NCBI RefSeq assembly: GCF_009729095.1
Contig: NZ_VTGX01000001.1
Coordinates: 1,178,001-1,242,000 of the forward strand
DNA from: Mycolicibacterium sp. CBMA 247
GTDB taxonomy: Bacteria; Actinomycetota; Actinomycetes; Mycobacteriales; Mycobacteriaceae
Direction of reading: 5' to 3'
Length of the DNA stretch: 64,000 nucleotides
A program made the translations under genes and the position numbers. Shown here in pieces: positions 43,063 to 52,011 of this stretch (position 1 is its first letter; each line of letters starts with the position of its first letter). Under the pieces are notes generated by a model. The model had not been told where the DNA came from and did not search any database. It was given only the letters and a program-made list of their open reading frames with translations.

Positions 43063-43905
43063 GTGACCACGATGGACACGCAGCCAAGCCGTGGATCAGC
43101 CACGCGGCTTGACGCCCTGAGCCGTCGGCGGCTGCTCCAGCTCGGTGGCAGCCTCGGGTTGGCCGCAACACTCGGTGCTTGCGCCGATAACGCCGAATCG
43201 ACTTCGACGCCCACCGCGCAGCCAACGATCAATCCTCCGGCCCTGCCTCCAGAACCTGTGGCGGTCAGTCCACTGCCGCTAGAACCGGCCCCGCCCTCTA
43301 CCACGATCGCCGGCGGGCGGTCGATAGTCCAGCTCTGCCGGCAGGCGTGGGGCGCGGCACCGACCCTGCCAGGTGGGCGTCCACACACCATCAACCGGAT
43401 GACGCTGCACCACACCGCTGTTGTTCTCGGCGACAATCGGCACGCCCCGAGCCGATTACGTCAGCACCAGCGCTTCCACCAGAATGACCGCGGATGGATC
43501 GACATCGCCTACCACGTCGGCGTTGACCGCAACGGCAACATCTACGAGTTACGCAGCCCGGAGCTCGCGGGCGACACAGCAACCAATTACGACCCAGCTG
43601 GGCACTTCCTTGTCTTGTGCGAGGGCGACTTCGACCAGGAATCCGTGTCCGAAGCTCAACTCAATGGTGCCGCAACAGCATTCGCCTGGGCAGCCCAACA
43701 GTTCCACCTGGCTAGCGGCACCCTCGGCGGGCACCGGGATTTCGCAGACACTGCCTGCCCCGGCGTCAACCTCTACGCCCATCTCACATCAGGGGACCTG
43801 CACACACGTATCGATGCCCTGCTCGCCGCCGGGCCTGTCGACCTGCAACGCCTTTGCGGAGACCAAGCAGCCACCAAGGTGGCTGCTATCGAGGAAGGTC
43901 AGTGA
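43063..43905 (+). CDS. Tat-exported lipoprotein N-acetylmuramoyl-L-alanine amidase (PGRP/amidase_2)
   Basis: About 280 residues, GTG start at 43063 (ATG at 43072 is an alternative). The N-terminus has a twin-arginine signal (SRRRLLQLGGSLGLAAT) with a lipobox-like LGAC, so it is probably an exported, acylated lipoprotein. After a Pro-rich linker, the amidase_2/peptidoglycan-recognition domain (about residues 85-265) has its zinc ligands in RMTLHHTAVV and LGGHRDFADTACPG (His and Cys). The Tyr is in IAYHVGVDRNGNIYEL. It should cleave the amide between muramic acid and the stem peptide in wall turnover or interbacterial contact. Confidence 0.92.
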   Translation: MTTMDTQPSRGSATRLDALSRRRLLQLGGSLGLAATLGACADNAESTSTPTAQPTINPPALPPEPVAVSPLPLEPAPPSTTIAGGRSIVQLCRQAWGAAPTLPGGRPHTINRMTLHHTAVVLGDNRHAPSRLRQHQRFHQNDRGWIDIAYHVGVDRNGNIYELRSPELAGDTATNYDPAGHFLVLCEGDFDQESVSEAQLNGAATAFAWAAQQFHLASGTLGGHRDFADTACPGVNLYAHLTSGDLHTRIDALLAAGPVDLQRLCGDQAATKVAAIEEGQ

Positions 43906-44058
43906 CAGAGCTGGACCACATGCCGATACATATCAGGTCCGTCCGGTGTGCCTATGAATCCCGAACCAGCAACTAGTGGTGGCCGAACAACGGGGGATCC
44001 GGGCAGCCGGGAAGCGGCCAGATGCCAACCAACCGGTTGATGGTGATATAAAGCCTTC

Positions 44059-45099
44059 ATGCGGACAGGCATCTTCCTGAGTTATGCCGGCGGCTTCAAA
44101 GAGGCAGCCGACCAAGTCGTCGAGCTGGAGAAGGTGGGCGTCGACATCGCCCTGGTCGCCGAGGCGTACTCCTATGACGCGATCAGCCAGCTGGGCTACC
44201 TGGCCGCCAAGACCTCGACCATGGAGCTCGGCACCGGGGTGGTCCCGATCTACACCCGCACACCGGCCCTGCTGGCCATGAGCGCAGCCGGTGTCGACTA
44301 CGTCTCCGACGGCCGGTTCCGGCTGGGCATCGGCACCTCCGGACCGCAGGTGATGGAGGGCTTCCACGGCGTGCCGTTCGACGCTCCCCTGGGCCGCACC
44401 CGCGAGGTGGTCGAGATCTGCCGGAAGGTGTGGCGCCGCGAAAACCTCGACTACGACGGCAAGTACTACCAGCTGCCACTGCCCGCCGACCGCGGCACCG
44501 GCCTGGGCAAGTCGCTGCACCTGATCAATCACCCTGTGCGCGAACGTATTCCGATCACCATCGCCGCGCTGGGACCGAAGAACGTCGAGTTGACCGCCGA
44601 GATCGCGGAGGGCTGGCAACCGGTGTTCTACCTCCCGGAGAAGGCCGACGACGTGTGGGGTGACGCCCTGCGCGCCGGGACCGCCAAGCGCGACCCGGCG
44701 CTGGGCCCGCTGGATGTCATGGTCAGCGCCAGTCTGGCCATCGGCGACGATGTCGACGATCGGCTGGCCTGGGCAAAACCCCAACTGGCGCTGTACATCG
44801 GCGGGATGGGCGCCCGCGGGCAGAATTTCTACCACAAGCTGGCCACCCGGTACGGCTACGGCGAGGTCGCCGATCACATCCAGGACCTCTTCCTGGCCGG
44901 CAAGAAGGCCGAGGCCATCGCGGCGGTGCCCGACGACCTGGTGCGCAACGTGTCGCTCGTGGGACCGAAGGGATTCGTCAAGGAACGCCTGGCCGCCTAT
45001 GCAGAGGCTGGGGTCACCACGATGCTGGCGCACCCGCTGGCCACCGATACCACCGAGACCGTGAAGTTCTGCGAGGAGCTCGTCTCGCTCACCCGATAG
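44059..45099 (+). CDS. LLM-class F420-dependent oxidoreductase
   Basis: A 346-residue luciferase-like TIM-barrel protein typical of mycobacterial F420 enzymes. The N-terminal VDIALVAEAYSYDAISQLGY and TSTMELGTGVVPIYTRTPAL (the cofactor-side strand) are followed by GRFRLGIGTSGPQVMEGFHG and VVEICRKVWRRENLDYDG, all family landmarks. It uses F420H2 to reduce, or F420 to oxidise, an unknown substrate. It is a single gene with a 70-bp gap to the LuxR-type regulator and shows the high-GC codon use of the core genome. It probably marks the edge of the accessory segment. Confidence 0.92.
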   Translation: MRTGIFLSYAGGFKEAADQVVELEKVGVDIALVAEAYSYDAISQLGYLAAKTSTMELGTGVVPIYTRTPALLAMSAAGVDYVSDGRFRLGIGTSGPQVMEGFHGVPFDAPLGRTREVVEICRKVWRRENLDYDGKYYQLPLPADRGTGLGKSLHLINHPVRERIPITIAALGPKNVELTAEIAEGWQPVFYLPEKADDVWGDALRAGTAKRDPALGPLDVMVSASLAIGDDVDDRLAWAKPQLALYIGGMGARGQNFYHKLATRYGYGEVADHIQDLFLAGKKAEAIAAVPDDLVRNVSLVGPKGFVKERLAAYAEAGVTTMLAHPLATDTTETVKFCEELVSLTR

Positions 45100-45169
45100 G
45101 GCGCGGCGGCGCCCAGGGTGGTTCCCAAGAATCCGCCCCTGAGCCCCCCGACGCTCATAAGCTTCAACG

Positions 45170-47782
45170 GTGCGTTTGACGTGGCCGTTAACCGGCCGCA
45201 CCAAGGAAATGGGCTTCATCGAGGCCGCCCTTTCGGCTTCGGATGTCTCCGGCATCCTCATGTGCGGGTCCGCCGGTGTGGGGAAGAGCCGGATCGCTCG
45301 GGAAGCGTTGGCAACCGCCGCCGCACATGGGTACGAGTGCCGCTGGGTGGTGGGCACGTCCTCAGCGCAGTCCGTCCCGCTCGGCGCTTTCACCGCATGG
45401 GCCACTTCGGGCACCACCGACACGATCCGGTTGCTCCGCGAGGTGATCGAGTCGATCACCTCGGCACCGTCGCTGGCCCCGGTGGTGGTGGGTGTGGACG
45501 ACGTCCACCTACTCGACGAACTGTCGTTGTTCGTCGTGCACCAGGTAGTGCAGCGAGGTTCGGCCAAGGTCATTCTCACTGTTCGCGGCGAGCCGAATCT
45601 TGCTGCGTTACAAGAGATATTGAAGCTCGGGCAGTTCGACCGGCTCGACCTCCAGCCGCTGACCGCCGAGGAAACCTCGACCCTCCTCTCGACCGTCCTC
45701 TGCGGACCGATAGATCCCCAGGCCGCCCAACGCCTGTGGACCCTGACCCAGGGCAATGCGCTGTACCTACGGAACATCGTCGAGCAGGAGATCGCCGACG
45801 GCCGGCTGGTGAGACAGCACGGCTCCTGGCAGTGGACCGGTGACCCGGTCATGCCACCCGGCCTCGTTGAGCTGATCGAGTCCCGGATCGGCGCCCTGCC
45901 GGCCTCCGTCGGCACGGTCGTCGACGCCCTGGCGGTCGGAGAGCCGATCGAACTCGCTGCGCTGCAACGGATCACCGAACAGTCGGCGGTCGAGGATGCG
46001 GACACCCGCGGGCTGATCACGTTGGAGCCCGTGGCCGGTGGCATGGAAGTGCGCGTGGCACACCCGCTCTACGGCGAGGTGCGCCGCAGACGCGCGCCCG
46101 CGACCCGGCTCCGACGTCTGCGCGGACTGGTCGCCATCGAACTCGCCGCAGCCGATGACCGCGACGACATTCGGGTCGTGGTGCGGCGCGCGGCCCTGAG
46201 TCTCGATTCCGACCTCACCCCGGACCCCGATCTGTTCGTCAAGGCGGCGCACGGAGCCGTCTGGCTCGCCGACCTTCCTCTCGCCGACCGTCTCGCCGAG
46301 GCGGCGATCCGCGCCGGAGCCGGGCCCGAACCGAGCCTCGTTCGCGCCCATGCACTGTCATGGCTTGGCCATGGCGAGCAGGCCGAGGAGATACTGGCTC
46401 GGATCGACCCCGACTCACTGCCCGAACCCGAACGCGCCCGGCTTGCCTTCCTGAGGGCCAGCAACCTGATGTGGGCTCTCGGCTCCCCGGCTGAAGCCAG
46501 ACGACTGGTCGACGAGGCATCGAGCGCCTTCTCACCGCAGGCGCGCATCTACACCGACGCCTTCCTCGCGGTTCACGCCTTCGCGACGGATGACCCGCAG
46601 ACGGCGACTCGACATTTGGAACACCTTTCCCCCGAACAGCTTCCACCGATCGTCGGCGCTGAGATCGCCTGGGTAGTCACCGCGGTATCCGCGGATGCGG
46701 GGCATACCTCCGCGGCCGTCGCTTCCGCCGAAACCGGGTACTCGGTGGCGGATCGATCTTTCGACGCCCCACAGATGAGGTTCAACATCGCCGACGCACA
46801 CGTCAGCGCGCTGTTGTTGTCCGGCCACATCCATGAATCCGTCGCACTCGCCGGGCGGGTCCGGGAGCAGGCCGCCAGTCTTCCGGGCACCGCCCAGCTA
46901 CTCGGCGCCGCCGTGGCCGGTCGGACCGCCCTCGGTGCGGGCAACCTGCCGACCGCGTGTGCATTGCTGGAACAGGCGACGTCGGGTCTGTCCAGTGCCG
47001 GGTACCTCACCGGTTGGGCATACCGGTATGAGGTCACTCAGGCGACCGCACTCGCGATGCGCGGCGCAACCGACGAAGCCGTAGCCCACCTGGCCGCGCT
47101 CGATGAGCGACCGCGCAGGTTCCGGTTGCTGGATTACGAACGCGCGATCGCGCGGGCTTGGATAGCGGCCGGCCAGGGGGCGGTCAGCGAGGCGATCTCC
47201 CTTTCTCTGGCCGCGGCCGAACAGGCCTGCGGCAAAGGACAATTCGCGGCCGAGGTGCTCTGCCGACAGACCGCCGCGCAATTCGGAGATCGTTCCGGCG
47301 CGACCCGGTTACGGGAACTCGAACCGCTCGTCGAAGGACCCCGCGTGAGCCTCGCGGCTCGCCTGGCCGACGGCCTGCACCGGTCTGATGCTGCCGAGTT
47401 GTCGGACCTATCAGTGGAATTCGAGAACATCGGCGATCTCGTCACCGCCATCGACTCTGCCGCTCATGCCTCACTCGTGTATCGCGTCCAGGGTCTGCGA
47501 GGGTCGTCGCTGAAGTGTTCGACGCGCGCTACCGACCTTGCCGAACGGTGCGGCGTCAGCACTCCCGCCCTGCGCACCGCCGCCGAAACCCTGCCGCTGA
47601 CCAACCGGGAACGCGAAATCGTGATGCTGATCGCCGAGGGGTTGTCCAACCAGGCGATCGCAGCGCGGCTGACGCTTTCGGTACGCACCGTGGAAAGCCA
47701 CATCTACCGGGCGATGCTCAAGACCGAAACCACCAGCCGGGAAGACATCGCCAGCCTGCTGCGCCACAAGAAGCACTCGTGA
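45170..47782 (+). CDS. LAL-type (large ATP-binding) LuxR-family regulator
   Basis: An 870-residue regulator with a GTG start at 45170. The N-terminal AAA/STAND ATPase has Walker A GSAGVGKSRIAREAL (about residue 33) and Walker B PVVVGVDDVHLLDELSL. A long TPR-like helical middle follows (about 300-780). The C-terminal LuxR helix-turn-helix contains LTNREREIVMLIAEGLSNQA and LSVRTVESHIYRAML. LAL proteins are common pathway-specific activators of polyketide and NRPS clusters. Its stop overlaps the next gene start (GTGA), and the two lie directly upstream of the methyltransferase-PKS-NRPS genes. Confidence 0.93.
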   Translation: MRLTWPLTGRTKEMGFIEAALSASDVSGILMCGSAGVGKSRIAREALATAAAHGYECRWVVGTSSAQSVPLGAFTAWATSGTTDTIRLLREVIESITSAPSLAPVVVGVDDVHLLDELSLFVVHQVVQRGSAKVILTVRGEPNLAALQEILKLGQFDRLDLQPLTAEETSTLLSTVLCGPIDPQAAQRLWTLTQGNALYLRNIVEQEIADGRLVRQHGSWQWTGDPVMPPGLVELIESRIGALPASVGTVVDALAVGEPIELAALQRITEQSAVEDADTRGLITLEPVAGGMEVRVAHPLYGEVRRRRAPATRLRRLRGLVAIELAAADDRDDIRVVVRRAALSLDSDLTPDPDLFVKAAHGAVWLADLPLADRLAEAAIRAGAGPEPSLVRAHALSWLGHGEQAEEILARIDPDSLPEPERARLAFLRASNLMWALGSPAEARRLVDEASSAFSPQARIYTDAFLAVHAFATDDPQTATRHLEHLSPEQLPPIVGAEIAWVVTAVSADAGHTSAAVASAETGYSVADRSFDAPQMRFNIADAHVSALLLSGHIHESVALAGRVREQAASLPGTAQLLGAAVAGRTALGAGNLPTACALLEQATSGLSSAGYLTGWAYRYEVTQATALAMRGATDEAVAHLAALDERPRRFRLLDYERAIARAWIAAGQGAVSEAISLSLAAAEQACGKGQFAAEVLCRQTAAQFGDRSGATRLRELEPLVEGPRVSLAARLADGLHRSDAAELSDLSVEFENIGDLVTAIDSAAHASLVYRVQGLRGSSLKCSTRATDLAERCGVSTPALRTAAETLPLTNREREIVMLIAEGLSNQAIAARLTLSVRTVESHIYRAMLKTETTSREDIASLLRHKKHS

Positions 47783-50700
47783 CGGCGGGAGCAGCGGGGG
47801 TGGTGTGCGGAGCCTGCGGCACGGCACTACGGGCAACGGCCAAGTTCTGCGACGAATGCGGCACCCCCGTACGCGTTTCGGTCGACGCCCCGGAGTACAA
47901 GCAGGTGACGGTGCTGTTCGCCGATGTGGTGCGGTCTATGGACATTGCTGCCACCGTCGATATCGAGCGCTTGCGCGACATCATGGCCGAGTTGGTCGGG
48001 CAGTCTGCCGAGGTGGCACGTCGCTACGGCGGTGGCACCGTGGAGTACACCGGCGACGGGGTGATGGCCGTCTTCGGCGCTCCGGCGGCCTTGGAAGACC
48101 ACGCTTTCCGGGCCTGCCTGGCGTCCTTGGCGATTCAGGACCGGGCGAGCCGGCTGGCCGCGGACGTGGCACGACGCGACGGGGTGACACTGCAGTTGCG
48201 GGTGGGCCTGAATTCGGGGCGGGTGATCGCCGGGGAGATCGGATCGGGAGCACTCGGCTACCGGGCCACCGGTGAACAGGTCGGGATGGCACAGCGGATC
48301 GAGTCGGTGGCACGCCCGGGCGAGGTAATGCTCTCGGAGTCGACGGCCCGGCTCGTCGAGCATCTCGCGGTGCTCGCAGAACCGGAGTGGGTGAAGGTCA
48401 AAGGCAGCGACACACCGCTGCGTGCGTACCGACTTCTCGGGATCGAACCTCCCCATGGTCTCAGCTCGCGCGCCGAGGCGCAGTTGGTCGGTAGGGGTTG
48501 GGAGATGGCCGCACTCGATGACGTGCTGGATCGTGCGATCACCGGGCGCGGCGGGGTGGCGAATGTGGTGGGGCCGGCAGGTATCGGCAAGAGCCGGGTG
48601 GCCCGGGAGGCCGCCTCGCTCGCGTCGCGTCGCGGGGTCGAGGTGATCTGGACCTTCTGCGAATCCCATGCGCGAGAGGTCTCGTTCCACGCGGTGACGC
48701 GCCTGCTCCGGGCGGGAATCGGCATCACCGACCTTCACGGCGCAGCGGCGCGCGCGAGACTGCGGCAGCAGATCCCGGACGCCGACCCTGCGGATCGTCT
48801 GCTGCTCGATGATCTGCTCGGTGTCACAGACCCGGATATGGCTCTCCCCCAGATCGATCCGGACGCGCGCCGACGCCGGTTGACCGCACTGGTAAATACG
48901 GTGTCGCTGGCACGCACGGAACCAGCCCTGTTCATCATCGAAGACGTCCATTGGATCGATGCGACCAGCGAGTCGATGCTGGCCGAGTTCCTCACCGTGA
49001 TCCCGCAGACCCCGTCGATGGTGCTGATCACCGCTCGGCCGGATTATCGGGGAGCGCTCGGTCTGTTGCCCGGCGCCCGTGCGATAACCCTTGCCCCGCT
49101 AGGTGACTCGGATAACGCAGCCCTGATCGACGCGCTACTCGGTTCCGATCCCTCCGTCGGTGAACTGGCGGTGATCCTGGCAGACCGGGCGGCGGGCAAC
49201 CCGTTCTTCGCCGAGGAGATGGTGCGGGAGTTGGTGCAGCGCGGCGCACTGACCGGAGAGCGTGGCGGCTACGTGTGCCGGGCGGATGTCGACGAGGTGA
49301 GCATTCCGGCCACCGTGCAGGCGGCCATCGAGTCGCGCATCGACCGACTGAGTGCAGCGGGTAAGCGGACGGTGTACGCGGCGTCGGTGATCGGCGCCCG
49401 CTTCGACGCGGAGGTACTGGCCGCGTTGAACATCGATACGGTCATCGACGAGCTGTTGACCAACGAGCTGATCGACCAGGTCGCGACGGTGCCCAGTGCC
49501 GAATATGCGTTCCGCCATCCGCTGATTCGCGCAGTGGCCTATGAATCACAACTGCGATCGGATCGCGCCGAGGTCCACCGCCGGGTGGCCGCGGCCATCG
49601 AAGCGGGCAGCCCGGACTCGGTGGAGCAGAACGCCGCATTGATCGCCGAACACCTGGGGTCCGCAGGCGAACTGCGCTGGGCATATGCCTGGCACGTGCG
49701 TGCGGGAGCGTGGTCGGCCAACCGCGATGTCCGGGCCGCCCGGGTCAGCTGGGAGCGGGCCTGCCAGATCGCCGACCAACTGCCCGAGCGCGATCGCGAC
49801 CGACTGCCGATGCGTATCGCGCCCCGCGCCAGGCTGTGTGCCACCGGCTGGCAGGCGATCCGGGGCACCCGGAGCCGGTTCGAGGAGCTGCGGGAGTTGT
49901 GCGACGCGGCCGGGGACAAGGTCTCGCTTGCGATCGGCATGAACGGGCTGGAAACCGAACTCATGTTCGCCGGACGTACGCGCGAGGGCTCGCGGCTGGC
50001 CTCCGAGCAGATGACATTGCTCGAATCGCTCGACGACCCCGCCCCGATGGTGGGTTCGTCGTTCATCGCGTTCAACAACTGGTTCGACGCCGGTGAGTTC
50101 GGCGCGATCCTGCGGTGGTCGCAGACCGTCATCGATCTGACTGACGGTGATGCCACCATGGGCTCTGACTTCGGATTCGGCTCACCGCTGGCGTCGGCAC
50201 TGGCATGGCGCGGCATTGCCCAGTGGTGGCTCGGGCAGCCAGGATGGCGGCACAACCTCACTGAGGCCGTCGGCATGGCCACGAACAGCGACCCGACAAC
50301 GCTGGCCATGGTTGTCGGTTGGACCTACGGCATACCGATCGCCTTCGGGGTGCTTCGGGCCGATGACTCCGCCCTGCGGGTGATCGAGCAGGCCGTGGAG
50401 GTCGCCGAAGGGTCCAGCGATGCCGCGTTCAGCATTGTTCAGTACGCACTCGCCACCGCCCTCCTGCACCAGGACGCGCTGGCCGACCGTGACCGCGGGC
50501 TGGCCCTGATGACACAGGTCCGCGATGCCTGGTTGCACGAGTCCATCGAGTTCCTGGTCCCCCTCGGCGAGATGGTTATCGCCCGGGAACGGGCGAGCCG
50601 TGGCGACCACGACGCGACGATTCCGGTGATACGCCGCTCCGTCGACGGTCTGTACGAAGCGGGGCGGCCATTCTTCGCCGTTCTCGGCGCCCGCCTTCTG

Positions 50701-50982
50701 GTGGAGACGCTGCTGGAGCGTCGCGCCGAGGACGATGTCGCAGAGGCTCAGGGCGCAGTCGATCGGTTGGCAGCCCTATCGCCAGACGAAGATTGGGCGA
50801 TACGCGACATCACACTGCTGCGGCTGCGCACGCTGTTGGCTCGGGCAGTGGGCAACGACGACCGCGAATTCGTCCGGCCTTACCGCGATCTGGCGGAGTC
50901 GCTCGGTTTCGAAGGACACCTGGACTGGGCGGAGGCGACGGCCGGCCGGCCGCGGCCGACGCCTCGACACAAGGACAATTAA
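47779..50982 (+). CDS. Class III adenylate/guanylate cyclase-domain STAND ATPase regulator
   Basis: About 1067 residues from the GTG at 47779. A short N-terminal zinc-ribbon-like motif (CGACGTALRATAKFCDECG) precedes a class III cyclase domain (about 35-215), with metal-site Asp in VTVLFADVVRSMD and VEYTGDGVMAVFG. The transition-state segment is LRVGLNSGRVIAGEIGSGAL. Next is an AAA ATPase with VVGPAGIGKSRVARE and FIIEDVHWIDATSE (about 265-500), then a TPR-like helical half. It probably links nucleotide signalling to ATPase-driven regulation. Its coupling to the LAL gene suggests joint control of the biosynthetic cluster. No DNA-binding domain is visible. Confidence 0.92.
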   Translation: MTAGAAGVVCGACGTALRATAKFCDECGTPVRVSVDAPEYKQVTVLFADVVRSMDIAATVDIERLRDIMAELVGQSAEVARRYGGGTVEYTGDGVMAVFGAPAALEDHAFRACLASLAIQDRASRLAADVARRDGVTLQLRVGLNSGRVIAGEIGSGALGYRATGEQVGMAQRIESVARPGEVMLSESTARLVEHLAVLAEPEWVKVKGSDTPLRAYRLLGIEPPHGLSSRAEAQLVGRGWEMAALDDVLDRAITGRGGVANVVGPAGIGKSRVAREAASLASRRGVEVIWTFCESHAREVSFHAVTRLLRAGIGITDLHGAAARARLRQQIPDADPADRLLLDDLLGVTDPDMALPQIDPDARRRRLTALVNTVSLARTEPALFIIEDVHWIDATSESMLAEFLTVIPQTPSMVLITARPDYRGALGLLPGARAITLAPLGDSDNAALIDALLGSDPSVGELAVILADRAAGNPFFAEEMVRELVQRGALTGERGGYVCRADVDEVSIPATVQAAIESRIDRLSAAGKRTVYAASVIGARFDAEVLAALNIDTVIDELLTNELIDQVATVPSAEYAFRHPLIRAVAYESQLRSDRAEVHRRVAAAIEAGSPDSVEQNAALIAEHLGSAGELRWAYAWHVRAGAWSANRDVRAARVSWERACQIADQLPERDRDRLPMRIAPRARLCATGWQAIRGTRSRFEELRELCDAAGDKVSLAIGMNGLETELMFAGRTREGSRLASEQMTLLESLDDPAPMVGSSFIAFNNWFDAGEFGAILRWSQTVIDLTDGDATMGSDFGFGSPLASALAWRGIAQWWLGQPGWRHNLTEAVGMATNSDPTTLAMVVGWTYGIPIAFGVLRADDSALRVIEQAVEVAEGSSDAAFSIVQYALATALLHQDALADRDRGLALMTQVRDAWLHESIEFLVPLGEMVIARERASRGDHDATIPVIRRSVDGLYEAGRPFFAVLGARLLVETLLERRAEDDVAEAQGAVDRLAALSPDEDWAIRDITLLRLRTLLARAVGNDDREFVRPYRDLAESLGFEGHLDWAEATAGRPRPTPRHKDN

Positions 50983-51135
50983 GTGCTGCCGCGCGGCAAC
51001 CCACGATATTGCAGTGGTGCGGTACTGCGCTCACCCCACCGAGGGCGAGCGACGCTTCAGTCCAGATAACGGACCGACGCCGTGGCCGCCCTCCGGCCAT
51101 GCCACCGCTCGGGCCAGGACCGAGAAGAGCGGCCA
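50983..51135. promoter_or_regulatory. Spacer upstream of the methyltransferase-PKS-NRPS operon
   Basis: A 153-bp gap. A perfect 12-bp palindrome TGCCGCGCGGCA at 50987-50998, starting 5 bp after the regulator stop, could be part of a terminator or an operator. The rest presumably contains the promoter for the biosynthetic genes; no clear -10/-35 pair is recognised. Confidence 0.4.
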
Positions 51136-52011
51136 ATGTCTTGTTCCGACGTACGGTGCGACGAGAAACCGCATTCGAACGAACAGAGCTACGGCGATGA
51201 TCCGCTGGCTGACCGCACATCGGATCTCTACCGCAGGGAATTCGTGACGGGCTTCGTCGAGAAGTGGGACGAACTCATCGATTGGGATGCCCGCTCCGAG
51301 GCCGAAGGCCAATTCTTCGTCGACGTGCTGCGCGCGCACCAGAAGCACAAGGTGCTCGATGTCGCCACGGGCACCGGTTTCCATTCCGTGCGCCTGGCGG
51401 ATGCCGGCTTCAACGTGGTCAGCGTTGACGGCTCGGCGGCCATGCTCGCCAAGGCACTTGAAAACGGCCGGAAACGGGGGCTCGTCCTCAAGACCGTCCA
51501 CGCCGATTGGCGCAGGCTGAACGATGGCATCCACGACAAGTACGACGCCATCGTCTGCCTCGGCAACTCGTTCACGCACCTGCATGACGAGCAGGACCGC
51601 CGCAAGGTCTTGGCGGAGTTCTACGCGGCCCTGCGTCACGACGGAATTCTCATTCTCGACCAGCGAAACTACGACAAGATGCTGGATCACGGCTTCACGT
51701 CGAAGCACAAGTACTACTACTGCGGAAATCACGTGACGGCGGAGCCCGAATACGTCGATGACAGCCTGGCACGTTTCAGGTACACCTTCTCCGACGGGCA
51801 CGAGTACACGCTGAACATGTACCCGGTGCGAAAGAACTACGTTCGGCGCTTGCTGGGGGAAGCGGGTTTCGAAAACGTCCGGACATACGGCGATTTCGCG
51901 GAAACCTATCAAGACGCCGATCCCGATTTCTTCATCCACGTTGCGTGTAAGTCATTGAGCCAGAATGGAAATCACTCGGCCCGAACCCATCGGAGTGAAA
52001 ATGGCCGATAA
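51136..52011 (+). CDS. Glycine/sarcosine N-methyltransferase-like SAM-dependent methyltransferase
   Basis: About 291 residues, from the ATG at 51136 ([18 protein letters not shown]). The body closely fits the GSMT enzymes of bacterial glycine-betaine synthesis: [39 protein letters not shown], the SAM-binding [20 protein letters not shown] and [37 protein letters not shown] and [18 protein letters not shown] follow. Those enzymes convert glycine to sarcosine and dimethylglycine. No dimethylglycine methyltransferase lies next to it. Instead its last 11 bp overlap the start of a PKS-NRPS gene, so it probably supplies or modifies a methylated amine building block. Confidence 0.88.
   Translation: MSCSDVRCDEKPHSNEQSYGDDPLADRTSDLYRREFVTGFVEKWDELIDWDARSEAEGQFFVDVLRAHQKHKVLDVATGTGFHSVRLADAGFNVVSVDGSAAMLAKALENGRKRGLVLKTVHADWRRLNDGIHDKYDAIVCLGNSFTHLHDEQDRRKVLAEFYAALRHDGILILDQRNYDKMLDHGFTSKHKYYYCGNHVTAEPEYVDDSLARFRYTFSDGHEYTLNMYPVRKNYVRRLLGEAGFENVRTYGDFAETYQDADPDFFIHVACKSLSQNGNHSARTHRSENGR

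Noticed and set aside
43933..46044. Long minus-strand open frame of about 703 codons
   Set aside because: It lies antisense to the well-supported LLM oxidoreductase and LAL regulator genes. Its translation is Ser/Arg-rich low-complexity sequence, as expected from an antisense frame in high-GC DNA.
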